Numbered from the stretch's first letter, positions 33,580 through 42,863 are shown. The stretch is DNA of 64,000 bases from Sediminibacterium magnilacihabitans (GCA_002973575.1 PVEQ01000001.1:186001-250000), one strand, 5' to 3'. The notes: generated by a model from the sequence alone, not told the origin. Made by a program: numbers and translations.

Positions 33580-35817
33580 ATGTGGTACATCAGGAATACA
33601 TTGCTGCTTTTGTTGTTGACGGGATGTTGTATTGTGCAACGGGCCGAAGCGGCGAATGATACCCTGCATCTCCAGTTGAAATGGTGGCACCAGTTCCAGT
33701 TTGCAGGTTATTATGCGGCACAGATCAAAGGTTTTTACAGCGCTGAAGGCCTGAAAGTAAAATTGGTTCCCGGAGACGGCAATCACGACCCGCTGCAGGA
33801 AGTATTGGCGGGGCGGGCGCAGTTCGGCATTTCCGGTTCTGATCTGATGATCCAGTTCGCCAAAGGCAAACCGATAGTGGCATTGGGGGCGCTTTTTCAA
33901 CATTCACCCTATATATTGATCTCTTTGGCCAGCAGGGGTATCCGTGTGCCGTCGGACCTGGTAGGCAAGACCCTGATGGTTTCGGAAGCGCAAGGCTGGA
34001 TAGAATTACAAGCTGTTTTTCTCAAAGAAGGCATTCCCATCAATTCGTTGCATGTGGTAACACATAGTTGGAAAAACGACGATCTCATCAAAGGGAAGGT
34101 AGATGCGATGACCGGTTATTATTCCGATGAGCTCAACCAGTTGCGGAAGCAGGGGATAAAACCGTCTTATATACAACCCATCAACTACGGCATTGACTTT
34201 TATGGAGACTTGCTCTTTTCACTCCAAAGCACGGCAGAGAATAACCCTGAAAAGACCAGGAAGTTTGTGAAGGCAAGCTTCAAAGGATGGGATTATGCCC
34301 TGGATCACCCGGAAGAAATAGCCGATTATATCCTCACATTGCCTGGCGTAAAAGAAAGGGGCGTTACAAAGGCCGAACTGCTGGTGGAAGCCGAAGATAT
34401 GCGCAAACTGATCGTGCACGATATAGTGGAAATAGGGCACATGAATGAAGGACGCTGGAATCATATCCTTGATATCTATAAGTCATTGAAGCTGGTTTCG
34501 CCGCATGCGCGGCTCGATGGGTTTGTGTACAGTGAGAGCAAAGGCTTCTCATCTGATGTGATACGAATGGGGATCATCCTGTCGGTAGCAGTCCTGTTGG
34601 TATTGCTGATCATCATATTGTACAGCATATCATTGAGGGCCTCGGTCAGGAAAAGAACGCTGCAACTGGAAAAAGAAATTGAGCAAAGAAAACGTACACA
34701 GGAGCAATTGCGCATCAGTGAAGAGCGATTGGAAATGGCTACCGATGCTGCTGAAATCGGTATATGGGATTGGGATATCCGGAACAACACGATTTATTTC
34801 AACGATATGTGGAAGATCATGTTGGGATATGACCCGGGAGAACTGGATAATAAATGGGAAACTTTTACCATGCTGCTGCATCCTGATGAACGGGAAGCGA
34901 TAGAAAAACAATACAACGATTATATGACGCGTAAAGTCAGCAGTTACCAGGTGATGATGCGGATGAAGACCCGCGAGAATAAATGGAAATGGATATTATC
35001 CATCAGCAAATCCCCCCTACGGGATGAGCAGGGGGAAACCATCCGTGCAGCAGGCATTCATATCGATATGGATGATATCAAGCAAAAGGAGATGGAACTG
35101 CAGGAACTTACCGAGGAACTGATGATCAGCAATAAGGAATTGCAACAATTTGCTTATATTACTTCACACAACCTGCGTGCCCCTGTTGCCAACCTGCGCA
35201 GCCTTACCTGGTTATTCAACAAAGAAGAACTGGCAGGCAGGAATAAGGATATTTTTGATAAGATCAACCTCAGTATTGATAAGCTGAGCAGTACACTGGA
35301 GGATCTCAATGAAATACTAAGCTCCCGGGTGCACAAAACGGAACTGCGGGAACCGGTCTCATTCGAAAAAGAACTGACAGATGTGATGCATTCCATCTCG
35401 GAAGAGATCATGGAAAAAGAGGCGGCGATTACTTATGATTTCTCCAAAGCAAAAGACATCTGCTATCCCGGGAAAGTTATTCACAGTGTGTTCCTGAATA
35501 CCATCACCAATGCCATCAAATACCGGAAGGAGCATGAACGGCCTGTTATCCATATTACTACGCAGGAAGACGGAGAGTTTGTGGTACTTACCATCACAGA
35601 TAATGGCAAAGGAATTGATATGGGAAAATACGGGAACAAAATATTCGGATTGTACCAACGCTTTCATGAAAATACGGAAGGAAAGGGATTGGGACTCTAC
35701 ATCGTTAAAAGCCAGGTAGAAGCCCTTGGAGGTAAGATAGCAGTGGAAAGTATGGTGAACAGGGGTACTGCATTTCAAGTATTCCTGAAAAAAAACACAA
35801 TGCCCTATGACGCCTGA
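33580..35817 (+). CDS. Hybrid sensor kinase: NMT1/THI5-like periplasmic domain, PAS, histidine kinase
   Basis: The 745-residue protein has a signal peptide, then a substrate-binding domain of NMT1/THI5 type (LQLKWWHQFQFAGYYAAQIKGFYSAEGLKV, residues of about 28-320), a transmembrane helix near residue 335, a coiled coil, a PAS domain (EERLEMATDAAEIGIWDWDI) with a PAC-type end, then HisKA with ITSHNLRAPVANLRSL and HATPase with NAIKYR, DNGKGID and GLGLYIVK. The sensor part resembles transporter proteins for pyrimidine-like thiamine precursors, so a small heterocycle may be the signal. It overlaps a receiver gene by 11 bases. Confidence 0.9.
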   Translation: MWYIRNTLLLLLLTGCCIVQRAEAANDTLHLQLKWWHQFQFAGYYAAQIKGFYSAEGLKVKLVPGDGNHDPLQEVLAGRAQFGISGSDLMIQFAKGKPIVALGALFQHSPYILISLASRGIRVPSDLVGKTLMVSEAQGWIELQAVFLKEGIPINSLHVVTHSWKNDDLIKGKVDAMTGYYSDELNQLRKQGIKPSYIQPINYGIDFYGDLLFSLQSTAENNPEKTRKFVKASFKGWDYALDHPEEIADYILTLPGVKERGVTKAELLVEAEDMRKLIVHDIVEIGHMNEGRWNHILDIYKSLKLVSPHARLDGFVYSESKGFSSDVIRMGIILSVAVLLVLLIIILYSISLRASVRKRTLQLEKEIEQRKRTQEQLRISEERLEMATDAAEIGIWDWDIRNNTIYFNDMWKIMLGYDPGELDNKWETFTMLLHPDEREAIEKQYNDYMTRKVSSYQVMMRMKTRENKWKWILSISKSPLRDEQGETIRAAGIHIDMDDIKQKEMELQELTEELMISNKELQQFAYITSHNLRAPVANLRSLTWLFNKEELAGRNKDIFDKINLSIDKLSSTLEDLNEILSSRVHKTELREPVSFEKELTDVMHSISEEIMEKEAAITYDFSKAKDICYPGKVIHSVFLNTITNAIKYRKEHERPVIHITTQEDGEFVVLTITDNGKGIDMGKYGNKIFGLYQRFHENTEGKGLGLYIVKSQVEALGGKIAVESMVNRGTAFQVFLKKNTMPYDA

Positions 35818-36211
35818 ATACCAGCGGATACTTTTGGTAGACGACGATGATGTAACGAATTTCCTCAGTCGGGAAATATTCCGGCACTATCATCCAGACG
35901 TTTGCATTGATATTGCCCAGAACGGAAAAGAAGCTATCGAGTTGTTGCTCCGTGCATCGGAAGAGGGGGAGGCCAGCCTGCCCCAGATCATCCTGCTTGA
36001 TATCAATATGCCTGTAATGGATGGATGGGATTTCCTGGACCATTTCAAGGCAATGGCGGAAAGCCGGCCAAACCTGGGTGAAATCCGTGTGTTTATTTTA
36101 ACTTCTTCGGTCTATCCGGAAGACATCAAAAGGGCTATGACCTATCCATTGGTGCAAAAAGCCTATTCTAAACCACTGAATGACCGGCAAATTGAAGAAA
36201 TGATGGGGTGA
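35807..36211 (+). CDS. Single-domain response regulator
   Basis: The 134-residue CheY-like receiver has the acidic cluster VDDDDV, the phospho-acceptor in LLDINMPVMDG, Thr/Ser in LTSS and Lys in YSKPL. Its 11-base overlap with the NMT1-type kinase makes it the likely partner. There is no output domain, so it must pass the signal on by phosphotransfer or by binding a protein. Confidence 0.92.
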   Translation: MTPEYQRILLVDDDDVTNFLSREIFRHYHPDVCIDIAQNGKEAIELLLRASEEGEASLPQIILLDINMPVMDGWDFLDHFKAMAESRPNLGEIRVFILTSSVYPEDIKRAMTYPLVQKAYSKPLNDRQIEEMMG

Positions 36212-36316
36212 AAGGTCCCGGAATGGGAAAAATACGAAGTTAGAACACTGAAAAATTCCGTGTTTTCACCGTTAAGAAATGGTGATTTACACAGAAACTT
36301 AATCTTTTTCTCTGGT

Positions 36317-36440
36317 TAGCTTTGTATGAGTTTTAGTAAATCTATCCCTGATTCCAATTTCCTTATAGCTATACGAATCCTATATTCTATTGCAAAAACT
36401 ACGGAATAGGGGCGAATCTTCTCCGCCCCTATTTTATTTC
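36317..36440 (+). ncRNA. Candidate small RNA between two regulator genes
   Basis: The 405-bp gap between 36211 and 36616 holds no gene. TAGCTTTG at 36317-36324 matches the -7 element TAnnTTTG. About 80 bases further lies a strong terminator (36405-36440). This predicts a transcript of roughly 110 bases; the family is not recognised. A leader peptide or a protein-less remnant is also possible. Confidence 0.35.
36405..36440 (+). terminator. Rho-independent terminator
   Basis: AATAGGGGCG (36405-36414) pairs with CGCCCCTATT (36424-36433), nine-base loop, followed by TTATTTC. It is 190 bp past the receiver gene, so it may end the kinase-regulator operon or a small RNA. Confidence 0.8.
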
Positions 36441-36615
36441 TTGGCCTAACAGGATCGTATAAACATTTTTGGAGTTTTGGTGTAGCAGATTGCCGTTGGT
36501 TCGGCTATCTGCTTTATTTGTTTATTGGAACTTGATATGAATGGCGAGTAAGGTTAACCAGAACTCATTAACTTTACGCCATCAGCAGTACTGCAAATCA
36601 AACAAGGAACATTAA

Positions 36616-37242
36616 ATGAGAATATTGATCGCAGACGATCACACATTGATCCGAGAAGGGCTCAGAAAGATACTGGAAGAATCACTTTCTTTTGCAGAAG
36701 TGCATGATGTATCCGATTCTGCTGATCTGTTCAAGAAAGCAGTCGGAGAAAGCTGGGATATCATTATTTCCGATATCAGCATGCCCGGGTATTCCGGTAT
36801 CGAAATACTCAAGCAGATCAAAGAGCATGCCCCCCAAACGCCTGTGCTCATGTTGAGCATGCATTCGCCTGAACAATATGCGGTACGTGCTATCAAGGCA
36901 GGAGCGGCTGGTTATCTCACCAAAGAAAGTGCACCTTATGAATTGGTGAAAGCCGTTCAACAAATATTGAGCGGAAGAAAATACATTACCAGTGAGGTGG
37001 CTGAAGTGCTCGCAGGTTCACTGGAAGAGAAAAGCGACAAAGCCCCTCACGAACAATTATCAGACCGCGAATTTGAAGTATTCAAAATGCTGGTGTCTGG
37101 TAAAAGCATCTCCGAGATCGGTGATATACTCTCCCTAAACGTAAATACCATCAGCACTTACCGCGCCAGGATCATGGACAAAATGAAGATGCAAAGCAAT
37201 GCCGACCTGGTCCGTTACGCCATCCAGAACAATATTGTTTGA
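36616..37242 (+). CDS. NarL/LuxR-family response regulator
   Basis: The 208-residue protein has a receiver (IADDHTLIREG, phospho-Asp in IISDISMPGYSG, LMLSMHSPEQ, Lys in YLTKES) and a LuxR helix-turn-helix (LSDREFEVFKMLVSGKSISEIGDILSLNVNTISTYRARIMDKM). It is a DNA-binding transcription regulator; its kinase is not adjacent in the same operon, though the NMT1-type hybrid kinase is 800 bp upstream. Confidence 0.93.
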   Translation: MRILIADDHTLIREGLRKILEESLSFAEVHDVSDSADLFKKAVGESWDIIISDISMPGYSGIEILKQIKEHAPQTPVLMLSMHSPEQYAVRAIKAGAAGYLTKESAPYELVKAVQQILSGRKYITSEVAEVLAGSLEEKSDKAPHEQLSDREFEVFKMLVSGKSISEIGDILSLNVNTISTYRARIMDKMKMQSNADLVRYAIQNNIV

Positions 37243-37452
37243 CAAAACACCGTTTATTGTAGTGTTTATACTACGCATTTTATATAACTCTTGTTATGGG
37301 CGGACTGGTGGGAACTGTGTTTCTTTGTGATGTATTATCCAATATTCTAAGTAAAGATCCTCTAAAAGCCCGTTAGCCGGACGCTTCCTGTGTTGGGTTA
37401 ACGTCCACATTACCTGATTCTCCTTGAGAAACCTTGTAGTTAACCGCTACGC

Positions 37453-37489
37453 AAGCTTTGTAGGGCTAATCCTTTACAAAGCTTTTTTT
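37453..37489 (+). terminator. Rho-independent terminator
   Basis: AAGCTTTGTA (37453-37462) pairs perfectly with TACAAAGCTT (37475-37484), then a run of T to 37489. It lies 210 bp after the LuxR regulator and 11 bp before the next gene. The stretch before it (37243-37452) has the short dyad GTAGT-GTTTAT-ACTAC but no ORF. Confidence 0.85.
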
Positions 37490-37500
37490 ACTCCAAACAG

Positions 37501-37938
37501 ATGATGCACCCCCAGTCGTCTATTTTAAATGCTATGATTGCCAACGCATTACGATTATTAATGGTGGACGACTCTGATTTTATCAGGGAAAGGTTGCTCT
37601 TGCTATTGGCCGATCTGGGGTCAGTAAGGGAAATCCAATCAGCCAAAAGCGCCGAAGAGGGAATGGCTCTGTTAAATGATGGTTGCCGGCCGGATATCAT
37701 ACTCCTGGATCTCAACCTGCCGGGGAAAAATGGTCTCCAGATGCTGAAAGACATCCGGAAAATGGAAGGCTTTTTGCCGGTAGTAGTGATCCTTACCAAT
37801 AATACCCTTTCCGGCTACAAATCGGAATGCCTCCGCTGCGGCGCCGATCATTTCCTGGATAAAGCCCGGGATTTTCAACAGATTCCCGCCATCATCGAAG
37901 CTACCTGGCAAAAATTATATTCCCAGCAGTTGCTTTAA
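37501..37938 (+). CDS. Single-domain response regulator
   Basis: The 145-residue receiver has MVDDSDFIRERLL, the phospho-Asp in ILLDLNLPGKNG, LTNNT and Lys in FLDKARD. A later ATG at 37534 could be the true start, which would remove 11 non-conserved residues. It directly follows a terminator, so it has its own short promoter or is read through. It ends by overlapping the LytTR gene tail to tail by 24 bases. Confidence 0.9.
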   Translation: MMHPQSSILNAMIANALRLLMVDDSDFIRERLLLLLADLGSVREIQSAKSAEEGMALLNDGCRPDIILLDLNLPGKNGLQMLKDIRKMEGFLPVVVILTNNTLSGYKSECLRCGADHFLDKARDFQQIPAIIEATWQKLYSQQLL

Positions 37939-38652
37939 TTTCTGGTATCCCGATTTACTCACGGGAAGCCTTACCCCCACACTGAGAATGGCCAGATGGC
38001 CGTCTTTTTCATAAGGATCAATTCGACTGATGAGCTGCACATTCACGAGGTATGAACGGTGGATGCGCACGAATTGCTGCGGGTCGAGTTGTTGCTCAAA
38101 ATACTGCATCGTCCGGTTCTTCAGGAACGCACCTTCTGCCGTATGGATTTTCACATAATCATCGGCCGATTCGAGGTAACGGATATTCGCCGTAGGGATG
38201 ATCTTGATCTTTCCATTATCCTTCAGCACGATCCTGTTGGAACGGAAAGGCTGGTTACCCAGACCCTCCAATAATTGACCCGTTTGCAGTGCCATTTCCT
38301 GCCTGCCCAGTTGTTGCCATTTCTGCATGGCTTTATCGAACCGTTCTTTGCTGAAGGGTTTCAGCAGGTAATCGATGGCATGTGCTTCAAAAGCTTTGAT
38401 GGCATATTCCTCGAAAGCAGTGGTGAAAATAACAGCAGGTGGCTGCTCTACCAGTTCCAACATTTCAAATCCATTGATCTTCGGCATTTGTATGTCGAGA
38501 AATAAGAGATCGGGCTGGTGTTGTTGTATGGCTTTGATTCCTTCAAATCCATTACTGCACTCCTGCACTACTTCTATTTCAGGATAGTATTGCAGGTATT
38601 CTTTTACCATGTTCCTTGCCAGGAATTCGTCGTCAATGATGATGGCCTTCAT
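37915..38652 (-). CDS. LytTR-family response regulator
   Basis: The ATG at 38652 gives MKAIIIDDEFLARNMVKEYLQ, a standard receiver start. The receiver has LLFLDIQMPKINGFEML with the phospho-Asp and YLLKPFSKE with the Lys; the C-terminal half is a LytTR DNA-binding domain (IRYLESADDYVKIHTAEGAFLKNRTMQYFEQQL, VRIHRSYLVN). It overlaps the LytS-like kinase gene by 20 bases, so both form a two-component system. Confidence 0.94.
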   Translation of the reverse strand: MKAIIIDDEFLARNMVKEYLQYYPEIEVVQECSNGFEGIKAIQQHQPDLLFLDIQMPKINGFEMLELVEQPPAVIFTTAFEEYAIKAFEAHAIDYLLKPFSKERFDKAMQKWQQLGRQEMALQTGQLLEGLGNQPFRSNRIVLKDNGKIKIIPTANIRYLESADDYVKIHTAEGAFLKNRTMQYFEQQLDPQQFVRIHRSYLVNVQLISRIDPYEKDGHLAILSVGVRLPVSKSGYQKLKQLLGI

Positions 38653-39691
38653 AAATATTTTGTGGGATGAGTAGCGTAGTTGAAAAAACAGAACCGTTTG
38701 CATGCGTTAATAACAGGTCGTTCCGCGCATATAGCAAGAAAAGTCGGCGCTGGATGGATGCCAGTCCGAACCCTGTTCCCTGGGTATTGACAGCAGTTGT
38801 TTCATCGAATGGATTGGTGACCGTAAGTTCCAGCATACCTTTTCGCTGAGCGGCATCCAGACTGATCAATACGGTATCGATGGTATCATATAGACCGAAT
38901 TTGATGGCATTCTCTACGATCGGTTGTAACAGGAGTGAAGGGATTAATAGTTTGCCGGCTTCTTCTCTTACATTGATAGCTGTTTGCAACCGGTGACCGA
39001 AGCGCACTTTTTCAATCTCCAGGTACAATTGCAGGTGATGCAACTCATCTTCCAGCGTCACCAACTGGTGCTCTTCTTTCTTTAAAGTGCCTCTTAAAAA
39101 ATCAGACAATTGCTGGATCATGTGCCGGGCTTTTTCAGGCTGACTACCGGCCAGCGCACTGATGGAATTAAGGCTGTTGAAAAGAAAATGCGGTTGCAAC
39201 TGCTGACGCAGTTTGAGCAGTTCGGCGTCTTTGGCCAACCGCTCTGCATCTTCTTTACGCCGGTCATTCTCCTGTTGTTCCTGCAGGGTATACCACAGGA
39301 TGGCTATCATGGCCATGCATCCGATCATCAGAAAGGCGAGAATATAACGGATCGGAACCGATTGATCGAGAAAAGCCTGATAAGCTACATTGCTTCTGAA
39401 CAACAATTTCAATATCCATTTGCTCATCAATAACCAGATAGCGCTCTCCACCAGGCTCACAACCAGCAGGTACCAATAGCGTTCCTTCCTGGGCAGGTAA
39501 AACCGCATATTGTTAACGATCAGTGCGCAACAGCCTGCCAGCAATATATTACAGCAAAGAGCATCTGTAAAAGCAATCAGGAAATCAAAGCCCGCCCGCT
39601 CTACCATGGCGGCCTGGACGAGTATCCACGCCAGCCACCAGCAGCAGAAAATAATGTAAAAGCCTTTGCCTGTTGTGATAGATCTTACCAT
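38633..39691 (-). CDS. LytS/YehU-type sensor histidine kinase
   Basis: The 352-residue protein has four membrane helices in the first 150 residues, then a His_kinase domain with LQPHFLFNSLNSISAL (phospho-His) and an ATPase region with PSLLLQPIVENAIKFGL. It pairs with the LytTR regulator that overlaps it. Upstream on the same strand lie a DUF4288 gene (five bases) and a LiaF-like gene, so the operon may respond to envelope conditions. Confidence 0.93.
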   Translation of the reverse strand: MVRSITTGKGFYIIFCCWWLAWILVQAAMVERAGFDFLIAFTDALCCNILLAGCCALIVNNMRFYLPRKERYWYLLVVSLVESAIWLLMSKWILKLLFRSNVAYQAFLDQSVPIRYILAFLMIGCMAMIAILWYTLQEQQENDRRKEDAERLAKDAELLKLRQQLQPHFLFNSLNSISALAGSQPEKARHMIQQLSDFLRGTLKKEEHQLVTLEDELHHLQLYLEIEKVRFGHRLQTAINVREEAGKLLIPSLLLQPIVENAIKFGLYDTIDTVLISLDAAQRKGMLELTVTNPFDETTAVNTQGTGFGLASIQRRLFLLYARNDLLLTHANGSVFSTTLLIPQNIYEGHHH

Positions 39692-39696
39692 ATCGG

Positions 39697-40056
39697 TTAA
39701 ACAGTTTCCAGGAATTTATCGGTACACTGCTCCAACAAATATCCCGCTTTTGCATGAACGGAGTGCTGGTAAGCACGGCCGTCATCTTCTTCCCTGATGC
39801 GGGAATACACTTCGGCGCCATCTGTAAGCTTTTCCAGTTTGTGCAGCTCGGTTACGTTGATGAACTTCCATTGCACCAGGTGGTTGGCCTGGTTGAAAAA
39901 ATTTTCCTGTTCTTTCTGGCCGGTGAGCTGGGCTTTGTTAAAGGCATGCAGTTCGTCTTCTGCATGGATGAGCCTGAGTTGTTCATCGAACTGTGCATGG
40001 TGTTCGCCATTGCCGCAAATGATGCGATACACCAGTTTTGCAAGATACCATTCCAT
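39697..40056 (-). CDS. DUF4288 family protein
   Basis: The 119-residue protein MEWYLAKLVYRIICGNGEHHAQFDEQLRLIHAEDELHAFNKAQLTG matches DUF4288: a short strand pair, an acidic helix, and WKFINVTELHKL. Function unknown. It lies between the LiaF-like and the LytS genes, five bases before the kinase. Confidence 0.8.
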   Translation of the reverse strand: MEWYLAKLVYRIICGNGEHHAQFDEQLRLIHAEDELHAFNKAQLTGQKEQENFFNQANHLVQWKFINVTELHKLEKLTDGAEVYSRIREEDDGRAYQHSVHAKAGYLLEQCTDKFLETV

Positions 40057-40094
40057 AACAGATCAATTTACAAGGTGAAAACAGTTGAATTGAT

Positions 40095-40853
40095 TTAATA
40101 ACTTTTGATCTCAATGCCGCCAAAAATGCTGGTGCCACGTATGATGATCACTTTAGAAGGATCGAAATTGCTGGCCTGCACCGGGCGTTTGTCATCGATA
40201 CCGGCGAAAATGGCCACGGACTCTGACCTGACTTCCCAATGCGGGGGGATGATGAGCTTGGCTCCGCCAAAAATGAGGGTGATATCTATCACGATGGTGC
40301 CGGTAATATCGGCCTGGCTCAGATTGACTTCAGCGCCGCCCATGAAACAACAAATTTCCCCGCCCTTAAAATTTTTCGATGTGACTGTTTTTTTAACGCC
40401 GCTGAAAACTGATACGCTGTCGATCACATCTTCTGTATGTATTTCTGCATCGCCAAATACATGTACTTTATCATAGTCATATTTCCCGTACCGGTCTTGC
40501 CAGCGGTTGAAGCAGCGCGACCTGCGCCTGGGGCGGAACATGAAAATGAGTCCTACTCCGATGATGATGATGGGCCACATATAAGTCCGCATGTCCATAT
40601 CATTGAATACTTCTCCCATCAGGAAAACCACGCCAATGCCGGCAATGATAAACCAGGAAAAATTCCGGAACCTGTGTTTGATACCTGAGATCAACCCAAT
40701 GATGATAAGTATCATGGGCCAGGTAAACAGCCAGTGAGGGAAGGGCGCGCTTATTTGCTGGAGCAGCAACCCCACGCCGATCAGTACAAATATCAGCCCG
40801 GTCCAGAATCGGCTGTGTTTTTCGTTTTGAATGTTTTTGTTGAAGTCTTCCAT
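40095..40853 (-). CDS. LiaF-like protein with four membrane helices (DUF5668)
   Basis: The 252-residue protein has an N-terminal four-helix region (GLIFVLIGVGLLLQQI, PMILIIIGLISGI, FIIAGIGVVFLMGEVF, WPIIIIGVGLIFMFRP) and a C-terminal beta-rich LiaF-like domain with repeated VSVFSGVKKTV, CFMGGAEVNL, LIFGGAKLII and SIFGGIEIKS units. LiaF-like proteins sense or inhibit envelope-stress kinases. It is first in the minus-strand operon leading to LytS/LytTR. Confidence 0.88.
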   Translation of the reverse strand: MEDFNKNIQNEKHSRFWTGLIFVLIGVGLLLQQISAPFPHWLFTWPMILIIIGLISGIKHRFRNFSWFIIAGIGVVFLMGEVFNDMDMRTYMWPIIIIGVGLIFMFRPRRRSRCFNRWQDRYGKYDYDKVHVFGDAEIHTEDVIDSVSVFSGVKKTVTSKNFKGGEICCFMGGAEVNLSQADITGTIVIDITLIFGGAKLIIPPHWEVRSESVAIFAGIDDKRPVQASNFDPSKVIIIRGTSIFGGIEIKSY

Positions 40854-40973
40854 TATTTATCTTTTGATAGCACAAATCTAGTGGCACGAAAAAAGCCGGA
40901 GAAGCCTCTTTAGGCAGGTACAGTAGGAAAGGCGGTAAGTGACGGAAAAACCTCGGTAAATGACAGACACCCA

Positions 40974-41347
40974 TCAATTCGCCGAGCGCCAGCCGATGAA
41001 CAATAGGCCTATGATCACCAGTGCTGTACCGGCTAGCTGTAAGCCCAATATGGGTTCGCCAAGGATAAAATGCGCCTGCAGGATGGTGGAAACAGGACCA
41101 ATACTGGTGATGATGGCTACATTGTTACTGCCAATGCTTTTCATACCGGCACTCATCATAAAAGAAGGCAGTACGGTTGCAATAATGGCAAGGGCAGGGA
41201 GAATAACATGCGCACCGTGAGTAAAGTAACGGCATCGGTGCCTGTATCATGAAAAGCCAGTTTTACAAAAATGGCTTTGGTAGAAAAGAAGACAGCACCC
41301 AGCAACGTGATCAAAAATCCTTTTAACCCGATGCGTTGTGCTGCCAT
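40974..41347 (-). pseudogene. EamA/DMT-family transporter with internal deletion and frameshift
   Basis: From the ATG at 41347 the frame encodes helix 1 and part of helix 2 of a DMT transporter (GFLITLLGAVFFSTKAIFVKLAFHDTG, VRMLFSLPLP) and then stops. Shifting one frame, the sequence continues AIIATVLPSFMMSAGMKSIGSNNVAIITSIGPVSTILQAHFILGEP to a natural end, equal to helices 8-10. About 180 central residues are missing; the junction is near 41185-41200, where CTGCCC and TTGCC repeat. It cannot make a working 10-helix transporter. Confidence 0.85.
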
Positions 41348-41380
41348 CTATCAAGTATAATTGAACGGTCAATAATGAGT

Positions 41381-42196
41381 TTATACGCTTACATTGAAAT
41401 CGCGTAATGCGTCGTTGAGGCTGGTTTTCAGGTCTGTACTGGGTTTACGCTGACCAATGATGAGGGCGCAGCTTACCTGGTATTCGCCCGCATTGAACTT
41501 TTTGGTATAGCTGCCCGGGATCACTACACTTCTGGCAGGAACACGGCCCTTGTATTCAATGGGATCAGGCCCACTAACGTCGATGATCTTGGTTGATTGG
41601 GTAAGTACCACATTAGCGCCCAGCACCGCTTCTTTTTCTATGATCACGCCTTCTACTACAATGCAACGGCTACCGATAAAGCATCCGTCTTCAATGATTA
41701 CGGGGCTCGCCTGCAATGGTTCGAGCACGCCACCGATGCCTACGCCACCACTCAGGTGAACGCCTTTGCCTATCTGGGCACAGCTTCCCACGGTGGCCCA
41801 GGTGTCTACCATGGTGCCCTCATCTACGTATGCGCCAATGTTCACATAGCTGGGCATGAGTACCACATTCCTGCCCAGGAAAGCGCCATAACGGGCTACG
41901 GCATGGGGAACAGCCCTTACACCCAGTTCGCGGTAATTATTTTTGAGGAGCATTTTGTCGTAAAATTCGAAAGGCGCGATAGACCAGGTCTGCATTTGCT
42001 GGATGCTGAAATACATCAAAATAGCCTGTTTCACCCACTCGTTCACCACCCACCGGCCATTCTCCGGGGAAGCTACACGCAGCCTGCCTTTGTCAACCTC
42101 TTCAATAATGGTGCGAACGGCTTCGGTGTAGGTCACTTCTTTCAATAACTCCCGGTTGCCCCAGGCTTCCTGTATCAGGGCTTTCAATGATTCCAT
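41381..42196 (-). CDS. dapD: 2,3,4,5-tetrahydropyridine-2,6-dicarboxylate N-succinyltransferase
   Basis: The ATG at 42196 gives MESLKALIQEAWGNRELL and a 271-residue product, close to the usual 270-275; the longer frame to 42400 is spurious and would run into the divergent gene. Left-handed beta-helix repeats (VNIGAYVDEGTMVDTWATVGSCAQIGKGVHLSGGVGIGGVLEPLQASPVIIEDGCFIGSRCIVVEGVII) are DapD-type, with the family's EPLQA. It makes N-succinyl-2-amino-6-oxopimelate in the lysine/diaminopimelate pathway. A transporter pseudogene lies just downstream. Confidence 0.95.
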   Translation of the reverse strand: MESLKALIQEAWGNRELLKEVTYTEAVRTIIEEVDKGRLRVASPENGRWVVNEWVKQAILMYFSIQQMQTWSIAPFEFYDKMLLKNNYRELGVRAVPHAVARYGAFLGRNVVLMPSYVNIGAYVDEGTMVDTWATVGSCAQIGKGVHLSGGVGIGGVLEPLQASPVIIEDGCFIGSRCIVVEGVIIEKEAVLGANVVLTQSTKIIDVSGPDPIEYKGRVPARSVVIPGSYTKKFNAGEYQVSCALIIGQRKPSTDLKTSLNDALRDFNVSV

Positions 42197-42284
42197 GGTC
42201 AGTTTTTTGTGCAAACATACAGTATCATGGCTTTTGCAGCATGTATCTGCGTTACAATTTGTAATTTGCTGCCGGTAATTTTGT

Positions 42285-42863
42285 ATGAAGATGCTTCCAT
42301 TCCAACAAGATATTGATGCCTGTCTCGATGTATTGCAAAAAGGAGGACTGATCCTGTATCCTACGGATACCATCTGGGGTATCGGTTGCGATGCTACCAA
42401 TGAAGATGCGGTGAAAAGGATTTACCAACTGAAGCACAGGGCCGATAACAAAGCCATGATCGTGCTGGTGGCCGATGAAAAAGATATCCTTCGCCACGTA
42501 ACCCAGCCCGACCTGCAAATATTCGATTATATCAAAGGGGTTACCAAACCTACCACGGTCATTTATGAAGGAGGGGTGGGGCTGGCATCCAACCTGCTGG
42601 GAGCCGATGGTTCGGTGGCCATACGGATTTGCGGCGATACCTTCTGCAAGCACCTGATCCGCCGGTTCAGAAAACCCATCGTCAGTACATCGGCCAACCT
42701 TTCAGGATACCCGCCACCGCAGTGTTTCCGGGATATAGAGCCGGTCATTCACGAGGGGGTGGATTATGTAGTCAAATACAGGCGCGATGAAGAAGACTAT
42801 GCCAAACCGTCTTCCGTCATTAAATGGGAGAAAGACGGCAGCCTGAGTATCATAAGGCCTTAA
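42285..42863 (+). CDS. L-threonylcarbamoyladenylate synthase (Sua5/YciO/YrdC family)
   Basis: The 192-residue protein has the YrdC-domain pattern: KGGLILYPTDTIWGIGCDATNEDAVKRIYQLKHR, PTTVIYEG, GSVAIRICGDTFCKHLIRRFRKPIVSTSANLSG. It makes threonylcarbamoyl-AMP for t6A in tRNA. The length is that of TsaC/YciO rather than the longer Sua5. It diverges from dapD with 88 bp between, which probably hold both promoters. Confidence 0.9.
   Translation: MKMLPFQQDIDACLDVLQKGGLILYPTDTIWGIGCDATNEDAVKRIYQLKHRADNKAMIVLVADEKDILRHVTQPDLQIFDYIKGVTKPTTVIYEGGVGLASNLLGADGSVAIRICGDTFCKHLIRRFRKPIVSTSANLSGYPPPQCFRDIEPVIHEGVDYVVKYRRDEEDYAKPSSVIKWEKDGSLSIIRP

Noticed and set aside
41381-42400. N-terminal extension of DapD upstream of 42196
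   Set aside because: The extra 68 codons contain Cys-rich, non-conserved sequence and would run over the divergent Sua5-like gene start; the shorter product has the normal length.
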